Assembly: GCF_900177805.1 (NCBI RefSeq)
Contig: NZ_FXAX01000001.1
Span: 1,426,001 to 1,490,000, forward strand
Source: Fibrobacter sp. UWB13
GTDB taxonomy: Bacteria; Fibrobacterota; Fibrobacteria; Fibrobacterales; Fibrobacteraceae
DNA: 64,000 nt
Direction of reading: 5' to 3'
Notes under the pieces: generated by a model
Seen by the model: only the letters and a program-made list of their open reading frames with translations
What the model was told of the DNA's origin: nothing
Database searches by the model: none
Made by a program: the position numbers and the translations under genes
In this document: positions 18,208 through 27,299 of the stretch, piece by piece
How positions within the stretch are numbered: position 1 is the first letter of the stretch
Layout of the letters: every line of letters starts with the position of its first letter

Positions 18208-18232
18208 CACATGTTCCGTTTTGGAACATGTG
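18208..18232. repeat. perfect inverted repeat upstream of FISUMP gene
   Basis: CACATGTTCC/GGAACATGTG with a 5-nt T-rich loop, 90 nt upstream of the FISUMP start. It could be an operator or part of a double terminator, since it follows the ribF terminator on the minus strand. Confidence 0.45.
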
Positions 18233-18270
18233 AAAAAAAAGGCAACTCGTAAAGATTATTTACAAGTTGC
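18233..18270 (-). terminator. intrinsic terminator of rimP-ribF operon
   Basis: On the minus strand a 12-bp stem starting GCAACT, with one mismatch and a 5-nt loop, is followed by CTTTTTTTT. It begins 14 nt after the ribF stop codon. Confidence 0.85.
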
Positions 18271-18283
18271 TCATGCTAGTTCT

Positions 18284-19177
18284 CTACTCCGCCCAATGGT
18301 TTCCGTTGTAATTCTTGGCGGTGTCCGCGTCCATGCCGATTTGGCGAACCAAATCTTCAATGCTTGCGAATTTCTTTTCAGGGCGCAAGAAGGCGAGCAA
18401 GTCCAGCGCTAAGTGCTGGCCGTAAATGTCTTCGTTAAAGTCAAGCAGATACGCTTCGACCGCAAGGTTATGCGTTCCGGGCGTTGTCGGTTGCGTTCCG
18501 ATGTTCACGACAGAGCGATAAATGCGACCGTCCGAGAGTCTTGCGCTTGCAACATACACGCCGCCTTTCGGCAAGAACTTGAACTGTTCCATCTGCACAT
18601 TAGCCGTCGGAAACCCGATCGTATGACCAAGGCGCTTGCCTACCACAACAGTTCCAGACAAGCGATACGGGCGCCCCAGATAAGTCTGCGCGCGGTCCAC
18701 ATCGCCGTTCAAAAGCGCATTGCGCACTGCAGAAGAGCTCACGCGTTCGCCCTTGTGCAAAACCATTGAAAGCATCTGCGTCGAGAGTTCCGGGAACGCA
18801 GCGGTAATCGTCTCGTAATTGCCTTTGCCGCCAGCGCCAAAGCAATGGTCATGTCCAAAAAACATCGAAACGACTTCGCGCTTTTCAATCAGTTCCGTGC
18901 GGACAAATTTATCAAACGGGAGTTTTGCCAATTCGTGCGTGAACGGCAAAACCAAAAATTCAATACCGAGGCTCTCGACGAATTCGCGTTTTTCTTCGGT
19001 CGTCGTGAGGAGCAACGGATCGCCCGGCCCACGCAAGACGTAATTAGAATGGGGTTCAAAGCTGATGACCGTCGGCTGCAAATGGTTCACTTCGGCAACC
19101 GCTTTCAGCGTACGGAAAAGCGCCTGGTGCCCCAAATGGCATCCGTCAAAATTACCCATTGTCACAGCGCGTTTCAT
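18284..19177 (-). CDS. ribF: bifunctional riboflavin kinase / FAD synthetase
   Basis: A 297-aa RibF. N-terminal FAD synthetase (nucleotidyltransferase) domain: MGNFDGCHLGHQAL with the HxGH signature, SFEPHS and FGHDHCFG; SSSAVRNALLNGD closes it. C-terminal flavokinase domain (~180-290): GHTIGFPTANV, GVYVA, NIGTQPTT and the late VEAYLLDFNEDIYG with the catalytic Glu. It makes FMN and FAD from riboflavin in the cytoplasm. It is the last gene of the rimP-nusA-infB-rbfA-truB-ribF operon, 16 nt after truB, with a terminator behind it. Confidence 0.95.
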   Translation of the reverse strand: MKRAVTMGNFDGCHLGHQALFRTLKAVAEVNHLQPTVISFEPHSNYVLRGPGDPLLLTTTEEKREFVESLGIEFLVLPFTHELAKLPFDKFVRTELIEKREVVSMFFGHDHCFGAGGKGNYETITAAFPELSTQMLSMVLHKGERVSSSAVRNALLNGDVDRAQTYLGRPYRLSGTVVVGKRLGHTIGFPTANVQMEQFKFLPKGGVYVASARLSDGRIYRSVVNIGTQPTTPGTHNLAVEAYLLDFNEDIYGQHLALDLLAFLRPEKKFASIEDLVRQIGMDADTAKNYNGNHWAE

Positions 19178-19192
19178 CCAATCATCACCTTT

Positions 19193-20149
19193 TTAATCAT
19201 CACCTAAAAAGAACTTGGGGCAAATGCGGCCCGGGTCATAAACGCCAAGCCCAATCACAGCGCCATCTTTATCGGCGGTAAAGACAAACTTTTCCGACCC
19301 AGGCGTCGTGCTTAAATTTTCAACAGGAGTGCGCCACGGCACCCAATTTCCTAAACGAATCGCTTTCACCTGGTCGTCATTCAAGCGAACAACCGGAAAA
19401 TCAAGCACCTGGTCCACAGGGAGCAAATGTTCCGGCGTGAGAGCGTCCCCGCGAACAGCACGATCCACAGTCACATCGCCAATGCGATGGCGGCGGATCA
19501 TCGAGACGCAGCCGCACGTTCCAAGCGCACGGGCCAAATCACGACCGAGCGAACGGATGTACGTTCCCTTGCTACAGTTGCATTCCAAATCAAACGAGGC
19601 AAAGCTCTTGCCAGTGCAGCCTTCCGTCACAAGCCCCTCGCCCACGACTTTGAGCGATTCGATATGGATGCGGCGTGGCTTGAGTTCAATTTCACGACCA
19701 CGATTTGCCAAGTCGCTTGCGCGATGTCCGTCGATTTTCACAGCACTGTAATTCGGCGGAACCTGGTCAATGTCGCCAATGAACTGCGGCAAAACCGCTT
19801 CGAGGTCCGCACGCGTCACCGAAGGCACTCCGCACTGGATCCTATCGCCTTCGGCTCCAGGATGACAACCCATCTTATCCTGTTCCACGACTTCCCCGTC
19901 CCATTCCAGGGTGTCGGTTTCGTAGCCAAGGTGGAGCCTGAACGTATAGCACTTGTCCTTCGCCTCAATGTAGGGCAAAAGGCGCGTTGCACGACCAGTG
20001 GCAGCAATAATGAGCCCGCTTGCACGCAAATCGAGCGTACCCGCGTGGCCCACGCGTTTAGTACAAAAGACCCTTTTCAGAGGGAAAAGGGCCTTAAAAG
20101 ATGTTTCACCTGCAATTTTGTCCAAGAGGACGAAGCCGGAAGAGGACAA
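19193..20149 (-). CDS. truB: tRNA pseudouridine-55 synthase
   Basis: TruB, 318 aa. GHAGTLDLRASGLI contains the catalytic Asp40; later TruB motifs are YTFRLHLGYETDT, QVPPNYSAVKIDGHRA, CSKGTYIRSLGRDLA and VSMIRRHRIG. The enzyme modifies U55 of the tRNA T-loop. The start is a TTG directly after the rbfA stop (TAATTG), with an AAAGGGG ribosome site; no suitable ATG exists. Residues ~95-107 (CHPGAEGDRIQC) are encoded by an interspersed palindromic repeat placed in frame between the GEVVEQ and VTRADLEAVL segments. Confidence 0.93.
   Translation of the reverse strand: MSSSGFVLLDKIAGETSFKALFPLKRVFCTKRVGHAGTLDLRASGLIIAATGRATRLLPYIEAKDKCYTFRLHLGYETDTLEWDGEVVEQDKMGCHPGAEGDRIQCGVPSVTRADLEAVLPQFIGDIDQVPPNYSAVKIDGHRASDLANRGREIELKPRRIHIESLKVVGEGLVTEGCTGKSFASFDLECNCSKGTYIRSLGRDLARALGTCGCVSMIRRHRIGDVTVDRAVRGDALTPEHLLPVDQVLDFPVVRLNDDQVKAIRLGNWVPWRTPVENLSTTPGSEKFVFTADKDGAVIGLGVYDPGRICPKFFLGDD
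19831..19867. repeat. palindromic repeat inserted in frame in truB
   Basis: CTGGATCCTATCG..CTCCAGGATGAC, the same edges as the copies at 6114 and 6984, with an inner GCCTTCGGC hairpin. It is translated as part of TruB. Confidence 0.75.
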
Positions 20150-20503
20150 TTAAAGTTCCCCTTTCTGCTTCAGTTCTGCAAGGATTTCTTCAATGTGCAT
20201 GGCATGTTCGAGATTTTCGTCAAGAACGAACTTGAGCTCCGGAACCTTGAAAATCTTCAAGGCCTTGCCCAAGACGCCACGGATAAAGCCGGCGGAATTG
20301 TTGAGTCCGACAAGCGTATCGCGCTTTTCTTTATCGGAACCCATCACCGAGACGAGGGCCTTTGCATAGCTCAGGTCTTCAGTAATGTCCACACGGGTAA
20401 TGCTCGCGAGAGTGCTCACGCGCGGATCCTTCAAGCCCTTCTGGATGAGCTTGGAGATCTCTTCGCGGAACTGCTCGCCTAATCTATCGGTTCTACGAGT
20501 CAT
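20150..20503 (-). CDS. rbfA: 30S ribosome-binding factor A
   Basis: A 117-aa RbfA: N-terminal RRTDRLGEQFREEISKLI helix, LKDPRV, ITRVDITEDLSYAKALVSV and the C-terminal LKFVLDENLEHAMHIEEIL. It binds the 30S subunit and helps mature the 16S rRNA 5' end. The start overlaps the infB stop by one base (TAATG), and its own stop abuts the truB TTG start, so translation is coupled in the operon. Confidence 0.95.
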   Translation of the reverse strand: MTRRTDRLGEQFREEISKLIQKGLKDPRVSTLASITRVDITEDLSYAKALVSVMGSDKEKRDTLVGLNNSAGFIRGVLGKALKIFKVPELKFVLDENLEHAMHIEEILAELKQKGEL

Positions 20504-23500
20504 TAAGCGTTTTCCTTCGCTGCGGCAGCTTCTTCAGCAGCCTTCTTTGCCTTTTCTTCAGCTTCTTCGCGGGCAACGTCTTCCAACGTACGGGCGACCT
20601 TGACTTCCTTGAAGAAGATGAGGCTATCGCCTTCCTTGATATCGTCGTAACCCTTGAGGCCGATACCGCACTCGAAGCCACGAGCGACAGACTTGACGTC
20701 GTCCTTCATACGCTTCAAGGACTGAACCACGGTCGTACCGAGTTCGATACCGTTGCGGTAAACGCGGACATGGCTCGTGCGGTCGACTTCGCCGTCGGTA
20801 ACCATACAGCCAGCGATGAGACCGACCTTCGGGACCTTGAACACCTGGCGGATTTCGGCTTCGCCAACGAGTTCTTCGCGCATGATCGGCTTGAGGAGGC
20901 CTTCCACAGCGTTCTTGATATCTTCAATGCAGTCGTAAATCACGCGGTAGTTGCGGATTTCGATGCCTTCCTTCTGAGCCATTTCGCGGACAGCGAGAGA
21001 CGGCATAAGGTGGAAGGAAATAATGATAGCCTGTGCGGTCGTTGCAAACAGGATATCGGATTCAGTAATCGTACCCACGCCCTTGCGGATGATGTTGACG
21101 CGGACTTCCTTGTTGGTAAGCTTTTCGAGGGAAGCGGCCAAAGCTTCTGCAGAACCACCCACGTCGGCCTTGACGATGAGGTTGAGTTCGGAGAGCGTAC
21201 CTTCCTTCTTTGCGTTGAAGGAGTTTTCGAGAGAGACCGTCTTACGGGCGCGGAGATCGCGTTCACGAGCAGCCATACGGCGCTTGGAAGCAATTTCACG
21301 TGCGGTCTTTTCGTCTTCCACCACGACAAGTTCGTCACCGGCCTGCGGAGTACCGTCAAAGCCGAGCACCTGACACGGAGCAGAAGGAGGAGCTTCCTTC
21401 ATCTGTTCACCGCGTTCGTTAAACATGGCACGGACACGGCCAGCGTAGATACCGCAAACAAACGGGTCACCCACATGGAGCGTACCGTTCTGCACGAGGA
21501 TCGTAGCCATGGAACCCTTACCCACGTCGAGCTTGGATTCAACGACAGCGCCACGGGCGTGCGTATCCGGATTGGCTTTAAGTTCAAGAATTTCAGCTTC
21601 GAGAGCGAGCGTTTCAAGGAGGACATCCATGCCCTGACCCGTACGAGCAGAAACTTCGATACAGCTGGTCTGACCGCCCCACTGTTCGACTTCCACACCG
21701 CGTTCTGCGAGCTGGGCGCGAATCTTGTCCGGGTTTGCGGTCGGGAGGTCCATCTTTGTAATGGCAACGACCATCGGGACGTTTTCGCGCTTTGCAAGTT
21801 CAATACATTCAACCGTCTGCGGCATCACCATGGAGTCAGCAGCTACGACGAGAACGATAACGTCGGTCACCTGGGAACCGCGAGCACGCATAGCACTGAA
21901 GGCTTCGTGACCCGGAGTATCGAGGAAGGTAACCTTGCCCTGCTTGGTGGTGACTTCGTATGCACCGATGTGCTGCGTAATGCCACCCGATTCGCCGGAC
22001 ACCACGTGGGTCTTACGAATCCAGTCGAGGAGAGAAGTCTTACCATGGTCAACGTGGCCCATAACGGTAACCACCGGATGACGCGGCTGGAGATTTTCCT
22101 GAGATTCTTCCTCGATGCCGAGAGCTTCTTCTTCGTATTCTTCCATCAGCTGAGCTTCGTAACCGAATTCATCAGCCAAAATCTGGATCGTTTCGAAATC
22201 AAGGCGAGCGTTGATGGTCACCATCATGCCCATTTCCATGCACTTTGCAATGACGCGTGCCGGCATCTGGTCCATGAGACCTGCGAGTTCGCCCACGGTA
22301 ATGAAGTCAGAAGTCTTGAGGATCTTCTTTTCTTCACCCGAGTTGTTTTCGGAATGTTCCTTGTGATAAACTTTCTTGACCGGGTTCTTGGAGAGGGATG
22401 CCATCACGCGGGAAACGTTCTGACGAACGGCTTCCTGCTGCTGTTCCCTCTGCATTTCCTGACGGTCCTTAGTATTGCTGCGGCGGTTCTTGTCGTTGCC
22501 ATGGCGGCCGTTCTGACCCTTGCCATTGCCCTTACCATTCTGGTTGTTCTGACCGAGAGACTGGTTATTGTTGTTGGAAGCATTGAAAGCTTCCTGCATG
22601 GAACCGCTGGAGAATCCACCGTTACGACCGGTATAGCCGCGGCTACTGCTGCTAGCGTTACCGCCGTTCGGGCGACGATTATTGTTGTTATTGTTGCGGT
22701 TATCGTTACCGCCATTGCCGTTGTTCGAGAGACGGCCAAACGTACCCGTGTAACCCTGGCCATTGCCGCCATTGCGGTTTCCGCCATTCGGGCGATGGTT
22801 GTTGCGAGCGGCCTGAGCCTGCTGGCGAGACTTTTCGATACGGGCAAGGATTGCTGCATCGGGCTTGAAGACCTGAGCCTTCATCGGCGGCTGCTTGAGT
22901 TCCGTCGTAGCAGACATCATAGTCGGCTGCGGAGCAGCGGGCTTTGCGACGGCCGGAGCGGCAGGCTTTGCAGCCGGAGCAGGAGCAGCGGGCTTCGGAG
23001 CGGCTTGTGCAGGCGCCGGGGCGGCAGGCTTTGCCTGAGGTGCCGGGGCCGGGGCGGGAGCGGCGGGCTTAACAGCCGGAGCAGCAGGTGCTGCGGCCGG
23101 TGCGGGAGCAGGTGCTGCCGGCTTCGGTGCCGGAGCGGCAGGAGCCACTTGAGCCGGAGCAGGTGCGGCAGGCTTCGGTGCAACTTGTGCCGGGGCCGGG
23201 GCGGCCGGTTTTACGGTAGCCGGAGCAGCGGGTTTTGCAATCGTGGATTTCAATTCCGGTTTAGCAGCAGGCTTCGGAGCCTCCTTGCGGGGACCCGGGC
23301 CTTTCTTGAGGCTCACCTTCAAGCCAAGTCTGTTCGTCGCAACCGACGTTTCCTTCTTCTTTGCAGGAGCGGAAGCGGAAGAATCAGATTCAGAAGCGGT
23401 CGGCCTCTTGAGATTCTTGTTGCGGGCATCCTGCTTCTGTTTTTCGGCAGCGGCAGCATCCTCGATTTTAGCAAAGTCTGCCATATCCAATTTGGACATA

Positions 23501-23610
23501 TGGGTACGAACTGCAACGCCTGCATCGCGGAGCAGCTTCATCACCACATCAACCTTCAATCCATGAGCATCAGCCCAATCCTTAGGTTTCATTTGAGATT
23601 CATTCGTCAT
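20503..23610 (-). CDS. infB: translation initiation factor IF-2
   Basis: A 1035-aa IF-2. The N-terminal IF2_N module (~7-45) is followed by a ~200-residue Ala/Pro-rich linker of repeated APAPA-type units and a ~100-residue Asn/Gly/Arg-rich linker, then a second IF2_N-like segment and the GTPase domain: GHVDHGKT (518-525), DTPGHEAF, TKMD. The C-terminal domains that bind fMet-tRNA follow. The start ATG at 23610 has AGG 9 nt upstream and is preferred over an in-frame TTG at 23625. Cytoplasmic; acts with rbfA and nusA products in the same operon. Confidence 0.95.
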   Translation of the reverse strand: MTNESQMKPKDWADAHGLKVDVVMKLLRDAGVAVRTHMSKLDMADFAKIEDAAAAEKQKQDARNKNLKRPTASESDSSASAPAKKKETSVATNRLGLKVSLKKGPGPRKEAPKPAAKPELKSTIAKPAAPATVKPAAPAPAQVAPKPAAPAPAQVAPAAPAPKPAAPAPAPAAAPAAPAVKPAAPAPAPAPQAKPAAPAPAQAAPKPAAPAPAAKPAAPAVAKPAAPQPTMMSATTELKQPPMKAQVFKPDAAILARIEKSRQQAQAARNNHRPNGGNRNGGNGQGYTGTFGRLSNNGNGGNDNRNNNNNNRRPNGGNASSSSRGYTGRNGGFSSGSMQEAFNASNNNNQSLGQNNQNGKGNGKGQNGRHGNDKNRRSNTKDRQEMQREQQQEAVRQNVSRVMASLSKNPVKKVYHKEHSENNSGEEKKILKTSDFITVGELAGLMDQMPARVIAKCMEMGMMVTINARLDFETIQILADEFGYEAQLMEEYEEEALGIEEESQENLQPRHPVVTVMGHVDHGKTSLLDWIRKTHVVSGESGGITQHIGAYEVTTKQGKVTFLDTPGHEAFSAMRARGSQVTDVIVLVVAADSMVMPQTVECIELAKRENVPMVVAITKMDLPTANPDKIRAQLAERGVEVEQWGGQTSCIEVSARTGQGMDVLLETLALEAEILELKANPDTHARGAVVESKLDVGKGSMATILVQNGTLHVGDPFVCGIYAGRVRAMFNERGEQMKEAPPSAPCQVLGFDGTPQAGDELVVVEDEKTAREIASKRRMAARERDLRARKTVSLENSFNAKKEGTLSELNLIVKADVGGSAEALAASLEKLTNKEVRVNIIRKGVGTITESDILFATTAQAIIISFHLMPSLAVREMAQKEGIEIRNYRVIYDCIEDIKNAVEGLLKPIMREELVGEAEIRQVFKVPKVGLIAGCMVTDGEVDRTSHVRVYRNGIELGTTVVQSLKRMKDDVKSVARGFECGIGLKGYDDIKEGDSLIFFKEVKVARTLEDVAREEAEEKAKKAAEEAAAAKENA

Positions 23611-23673
23611 GAATAGCCTATTCAATTCCTTTTCTTATTCTTCCGTTAAACTATTTGCCCTGCGCAAAAGTTT

Positions 23674-24897
23674 TTAAGCGTTCACGTCCTTCTTGACAGC
23701 TGCGGCCTTTGCCTTTCTGTCTTCGTCCATACGCTTCGCTCTCATTCTTCTTTCATCCTCATAGTTCGGAGCGAGGATGTTGTTCTTGGCTTCTTCGTCC
23801 ATCTGAGACCATTCCTGTTCTCCATGGACATCGAGCTTGCGATCCACCAAACGGCCGGCGAGTTCCACGTTCTGGCCACCCTTACCGATAGCCTGAGCGA
23901 GGTTTTCGTCATCCACGATGATCACGATACGGTCCGTATCCGGAACCGGGAACATCTTGAGGACAGAAGCCGGAGCCAAGGAACGCTGAACGAACACATC
24001 GAAGTTTTCGTCCCAGTGAACGATGTCGATACGTTCGTTGCCGAGTTCGCGGACAATCGTCTGCACGCGAGCACCCTTCATGCCGACGCAAGCGCCAACC
24101 GGGTCAATCTTTTCGTCACGAGAATAGACGGCAATCTTTGCACGGCGATTCTTGGAGTCACGGGCAACAGCCTTGATTTCGACAGTGCCTTCGTAGATTT
24201 CCGGAACTTCCTGACGGAGAAGCGCCTTGAGGAAGTCGGCGTTGGATCTAGACAAAATAACCTGAGCACCGCTCTTCGTAGATTCTTCCACGCGAGCAAT
24301 CACAGCCTTCACAGAAGCGCCCTGAGTCAAGCGTTCGTGCGGGATCTGTTCGCGAGCCGGGAGCTCAGCTTCAATCTTGTTGCCAAGGTCAACGATAACA
24401 TTACGTTGTTCCAAACGGAGCACCGTACCGTTGATGATCGTACCGATGCGGCTGCGGTAGATGTCCATGATGCGCTGGCATTCGGCACTGCGGATGTGCT
24501 GGGTCAAGAGCTGCTTTGCAGTCTGGATGGCCTGACGACCAAAGGAGGAGGTCGGGAGTTCCATATAAAGGCTGTCGCCTGCCTGAGCATCTTCGTTGAA
24601 GTCGCGAGCTTCATCGACGAGCATGTAGCCTTCGTCCATTTCAGCCACTTCGTCGGCAGTCATGTTCGGGTCGTAGTCCGGATAGTCATCAACAACTTCG
24701 ACGTTCAAGAACACATGGACTTCGTTGGTTTCCATGTCGATATCGACGTTAATCTTCTTTTCGATGTGCAGATACTTGCGGGCCGCAGAAATAAGAGCCT
24801 TCTTGAGGGCGTCCAAAATCACGGAATCATCGACACTCTTGTCTTCAACGACTTCCTTGAGTACGTCGAGCAAGTTTACTTTCGGTTCGTTCTTCAT
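23674..24897 (-). CDS. nusA: transcription termination/antitermination factor NusA
   Basis: A 407-aa NusA. The N-terminal RNAP-binding domain (~1-130) is followed by an S1 domain (GTIINGTVLRLEQRNVIVDLG), KH1 (DPVGACVGMKGARVQTI, then NERIDIVHW) and KH2 (AQAIGKGGQNVELAGRL). It lacks the C-terminal acidic repeats of proteobacterial NusA and ends in a short charged tail. It binds RNA polymerase and nascent RNA. It lies 13 nt after rimP and upstream of infB, the conserved order. Confidence 0.95.
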   Translation of the reverse strand: MKNEPKVNLLDVLKEVVEDKSVDDSVILDALKKALISAARKYLHIEKKINVDIDMETNEVHVFLNVEVVDDYPDYDPNMTADEVAEMDEGYMLVDEARDFNEDAQAGDSLYMELPTSSFGRQAIQTAKQLLTQHIRSAECQRIMDIYRSRIGTIINGTVLRLEQRNVIVDLGNKIEAELPAREQIPHERLTQGASVKAVIARVEESTKSGAQVILSRSNADFLKALLRQEVPEIYEGTVEIKAVARDSKNRRAKIAVYSRDEKIDPVGACVGMKGARVQTIVRELGNERIDIVHWDENFDVFVQRSLAPASVLKMFPVPDTDRIVIIVDDENLAQAIGKGGQNVELAGRLVDRKLDVHGEQEWSQMDEEAKNNILAPNYEDERRMRAKRMDEDRKAKAAAVKKDVNA

Positions 24898-24910
24898 ATA
24901 GTTGACCTTC

Positions 24911-25363
24911 CTATTTAATTTCTACTTCGACCTTGGCCGAAAGCACTTCGGACCGCGGTATGACGATTTCGCCGGCATTGCCCTTGAGCTTGAGCGTCAG
25001 ATTTTCTTCGTCGGCATTCAAAAGTTCACCAGTCACTGGCTTGCCCGTCGAGCGTGTCACACGGAGCAGGCGCCCCTTGTTGCGTTCAAAATCCGCCATA
25101 GACTTGAGGGGGCGGTCTATTCCCGGAGAAGAAACTTCAAGCGTATAAGCGCCCTCGATCAACTCGGGATCCAGGTCCAGCGCATCCGAAAGGAAATGAC
25201 TCACGTTCGTGCAGTCATCGATAGTAACACCTTCGGGCTTGTCGATAAAGATTCGCAATGTCTTGCGTTTGCCAGCACGGAACACATCAGCTTCCACAAG
25301 CGTAACAGATGCGGACTTGCATGCATCGGCAATGAGAGAATTCAGTTTTTCTTGGGCGACCAA
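24911..25363 (-). CDS. rimP: ribosome maturation factor RimP
   Basis: A 150-aa RimP with the family core LRIFIDKPEGVTIDDC, SHFLSDALD and YTLEVSSPGIDRPLK, and a C-terminal SH3-like part (GELLNADEENLTLKL). It helps assemble the 30S subunit. The start is TTG: no ATG fits, and AAGAGG sits 5 nt upstream. First gene of the rimP-ribF operon; the ~140 nt upstream contains no clear promoter that I could assign with confidence. Confidence 0.92.
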   Translation of the reverse strand: MVAQEKLNSLIADACKSASVTLVEADVFRAGKRKTLRIFIDKPEGVTIDDCTNVSHFLSDALDLDPELIEGAYTLEVSSPGIDRPLKSMADFERNKGRLLRVTRSTGKPVTGELLNADEENLTLKLKGNAGEIVIPRSEVLSAKVEVEIK

Positions 25364-25504
25364 ATAAACCTCTTACAATAAACGGCGTTCGTATTCGGGC
25401 CCGAATCCGGCTCGTTCAAGCCAAATTTGAACCCACGAACGTCAGTACATACCAAATAGAGAAATTTTTTTGCCCTTAGGCAACTCTCCTAAATGACTTT
25501 AGCG

Positions 25505-27112
25505 TCAATTAACGCAATTTTCGTCATCAGCGCCCTTCTTATCCGATTCACCAGAACCTGCAATTTCTCCAGGATCAACAGCAAAAGACGAAGGTAGCGA
25601 CATCGAGAAATCAGAGATTTCGGTCTGACGGTTAGCGACAAAGAAATGCAAATGGTGCAAGGATCCATCCGCCCAGCCCGTCACATCAGAAGCCCCCTCA
25701 CAATTCGAATGCTGCGCTAACGGTTCTCCGATATGGCAACCATGATTATTTTGGGCTAGAGTCTGTATTTTTACACTACCCGGAGCAGGCATGTGCGTAC
25801 CGCCCAAATCAATGACCAAAACACCATCGACAAACACCCACAAGTCTCCACTACTAACAAACTTCAGTTCTTCTGGTTCCGGCAACTGGTTTGACGCCTT
25901 ATACTGGAAACTCATGTACCCCATCATGGTAAAACCATAATTGCGCAAGTGTTGCAAACCAAGTTTTCCATTTGCTATTGCGGCCTGCAAGGCGGCGCTA
26001 TGTCCAGTACCATTAGAATTTACAGCACGCGGACCACCCGCATTCAACCAGTCTGCACAAAGCTTATAGGTGTTCTGACCAGACAGATCCTCCTGAGTTC
26101 TTGCATACTGATAATCATAAGGCGGACAGAAAATAGAGAGCGACTGAGGTTCAAAGACTTCACAAGAACCCGTCGGCTGGATAAATTCAATACAAGATTT
26201 TGCACTTACCCATTCATGATTCACCGGATTCACGCTATCTAGCGGGAAGAACCCTCCATTATTAGAATTAAAATTGTAAACAAAGTCATTACTTTCGTCT
26301 GTGGACTTCGGAAGTTCAAGAACCATATTGACGCGCTTGTTTACAGTAGGATCATCCACAAACCACTGGTCAAAGTTCTTATTGTCACAGCGTTCATTCA
26401 GCTTTTGGATGACAACATCATACATATCGACAGATCCGTCATCGCCCATGTTATTAAACAACAAATGAGGATTCACCATGCCCGGTGTATAAACAACCGG
26501 GTTTGCCCAATTATTTTTTTCATCAGAGCACTTATCGCCATTCACGTTACCAAGAGCATTTTTGTAGCCGCGTAAAAACTTAATCCCAGATTGAACATTC
26601 ACAACCTGAAAGCATTCCCCGTATTCCAAGACCGGACCCGCAGAAACCTGCTGCAAATACTCTGGCAAAACAGGATTTTTCCGCATCGGTAAGCCATCTA
26701 CGCCAATTTGTATTCCAGTACCATTTTTTTCAAAAGAATACATATTGCCACATGAACTATGATAAGCCGCAGCCGAATACCATTCTTCATCAAAGCCAAA
26801 AGCTTTCATGGCAGCGCCGGTTGTACTCTCATAGCTATAGATATCATCCAGATGTTCAACCGTTTCTTCCGAGAAATTTTCAAAATCAGAATGATTCTGC
26901 TGAAAATCGCGAATAACGACATCTAAATTAAGCGAAGAAATTTCAGCACTACTCCCCTCTTTCGCAAGAGGTCTAGCCCCATCCGTAGGGCAAGTCGTTT
27001 TTTCTGGAGATCCACTAACAGGATCATCTGGCGCCGGGTCAACTTCTGAGCAAGCGGCGCAAAACATCATCATAGGCACAATTAGTGCCATCTTTCTTTT
27101 ATTCCTATTCAT
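25505..27112 (-). CDS. fibro-slime domain lipoprotein
   Basis: A 535-aa lipoprotein (lipobox FCAAC, Cys21) starting with a perfect AAGGAGG ribosome site 5 nt upstream. After a short linker the protein shows the fibro-slime domain: LNLDVVIRDF near residue 60, a DVTGWADG and LHHLHFFVANRQTEISDF near the end, and LWVFVDGVLVIDLGG, which resembles PA14-type carbohydrate-binding domains. Fibrobacter uses such proteins on the cell surface, where adhesion to cellulose has been proposed for some. Cys residues are numerous, suggesting disulfides outside the cytoplasm. Confidence 0.88.
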   Translation of the reverse strand: MNRNKRKMALIVPMMMFCAACSEVDPAPDDPVSGSPEKTTCPTDGARPLAKEGSSAEISSLNLDVVIRDFQQNHSDFENFSEETVEHLDDIYSYESTTGAAMKAFGFDEEWYSAAAYHSSCGNMYSFEKNGTGIQIGVDGLPMRKNPVLPEYLQQVSAGPVLEYGECFQVVNVQSGIKFLRGYKNALGNVNGDKCSDEKNNWANPVVYTPGMVNPHLLFNNMGDDGSVDMYDVVIQKLNERCDNKNFDQWFVDDPTVNKRVNMVLELPKSTDESNDFVYNFNSNNGGFFPLDSVNPVNHEWVSAKSCIEFIQPTGSCEVFEPQSLSIFCPPYDYQYARTQEDLSGQNTYKLCADWLNAGGPRAVNSNGTGHSAALQAAIANGKLGLQHLRNYGFTMMGYMSFQYKASNQLPEPEELKFVSSGDLWVFVDGVLVIDLGGTHMPAPGSVKIQTLAQNNHGCHIGEPLAQHSNCEGASDVTGWADGSLHHLHFFVANRQTEISDFSMSLPSSFAVDPGEIAGSGESDKKGADDENCVN

Positions 27113-27202
27113 TTTTCCTCCTTACTATAGCTATAGCGACAAAAATCGCACTAGCACCGAATAAAAGTTTGTTCTTAAAATATATTATTTTTTTGCCAAT
27201 AT

Positions 27203-27280
27203 GCTATATGGCACTCCGTTGGAGTGCATATAGCTCAGCTCGGTCATGCCAACAAGTAAACTTGTTGTCGCGACGCTCGC
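27203..27280 (+). repeat. two-hairpin interspersed element, copy 2
   Basis: First hairpin 27203-27234 (core GCACTCC-GTT-GGAGTGC, extended by GCTATAT/ATATAGC), linker CTCAGCTCGGTCATG, second hairpin CAACAAGT/ACTTGTTG (27250-27267), then GCGACGCTCGC. Direct repeats ATGCTATAT flank it at 27201-27209 and 27284-27292, and the right-hand one carries the promoter box of the next gene. Confidence 0.65.
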
Positions 27281-27287
27281 TTTATGC

Positions 27288-27295
27288 TATATTTA
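27288..27295 (+). promoter_or_regulatory. TAnnTTTA promoter box, small membrane protein
   Basis: TATATTTA lies 4 nt before the ATG at 27300, with no ribosome site, so the mRNA would be leaderless. Confidence 0.5.
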
Positions 27296-27299
27296 GTAT

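Noticed and set aside
22917-23300. Tandem repeats looking like a CRISPR or VNTR
   Set aside because: They are coding repeats for the Ala/Pro linker of IF-2; no spacers.
20770-23616. 948-aa plus-strand ORF opposite infB
   Set aside because: Shadow of the repetitive infB gene on the minus strand; low-complexity Ser/Arg/His-rich product.
27201-27292. IS-element terminal repeats
   Set aside because: Only ~80 bp with no transposase; treated as a small structured repeat.
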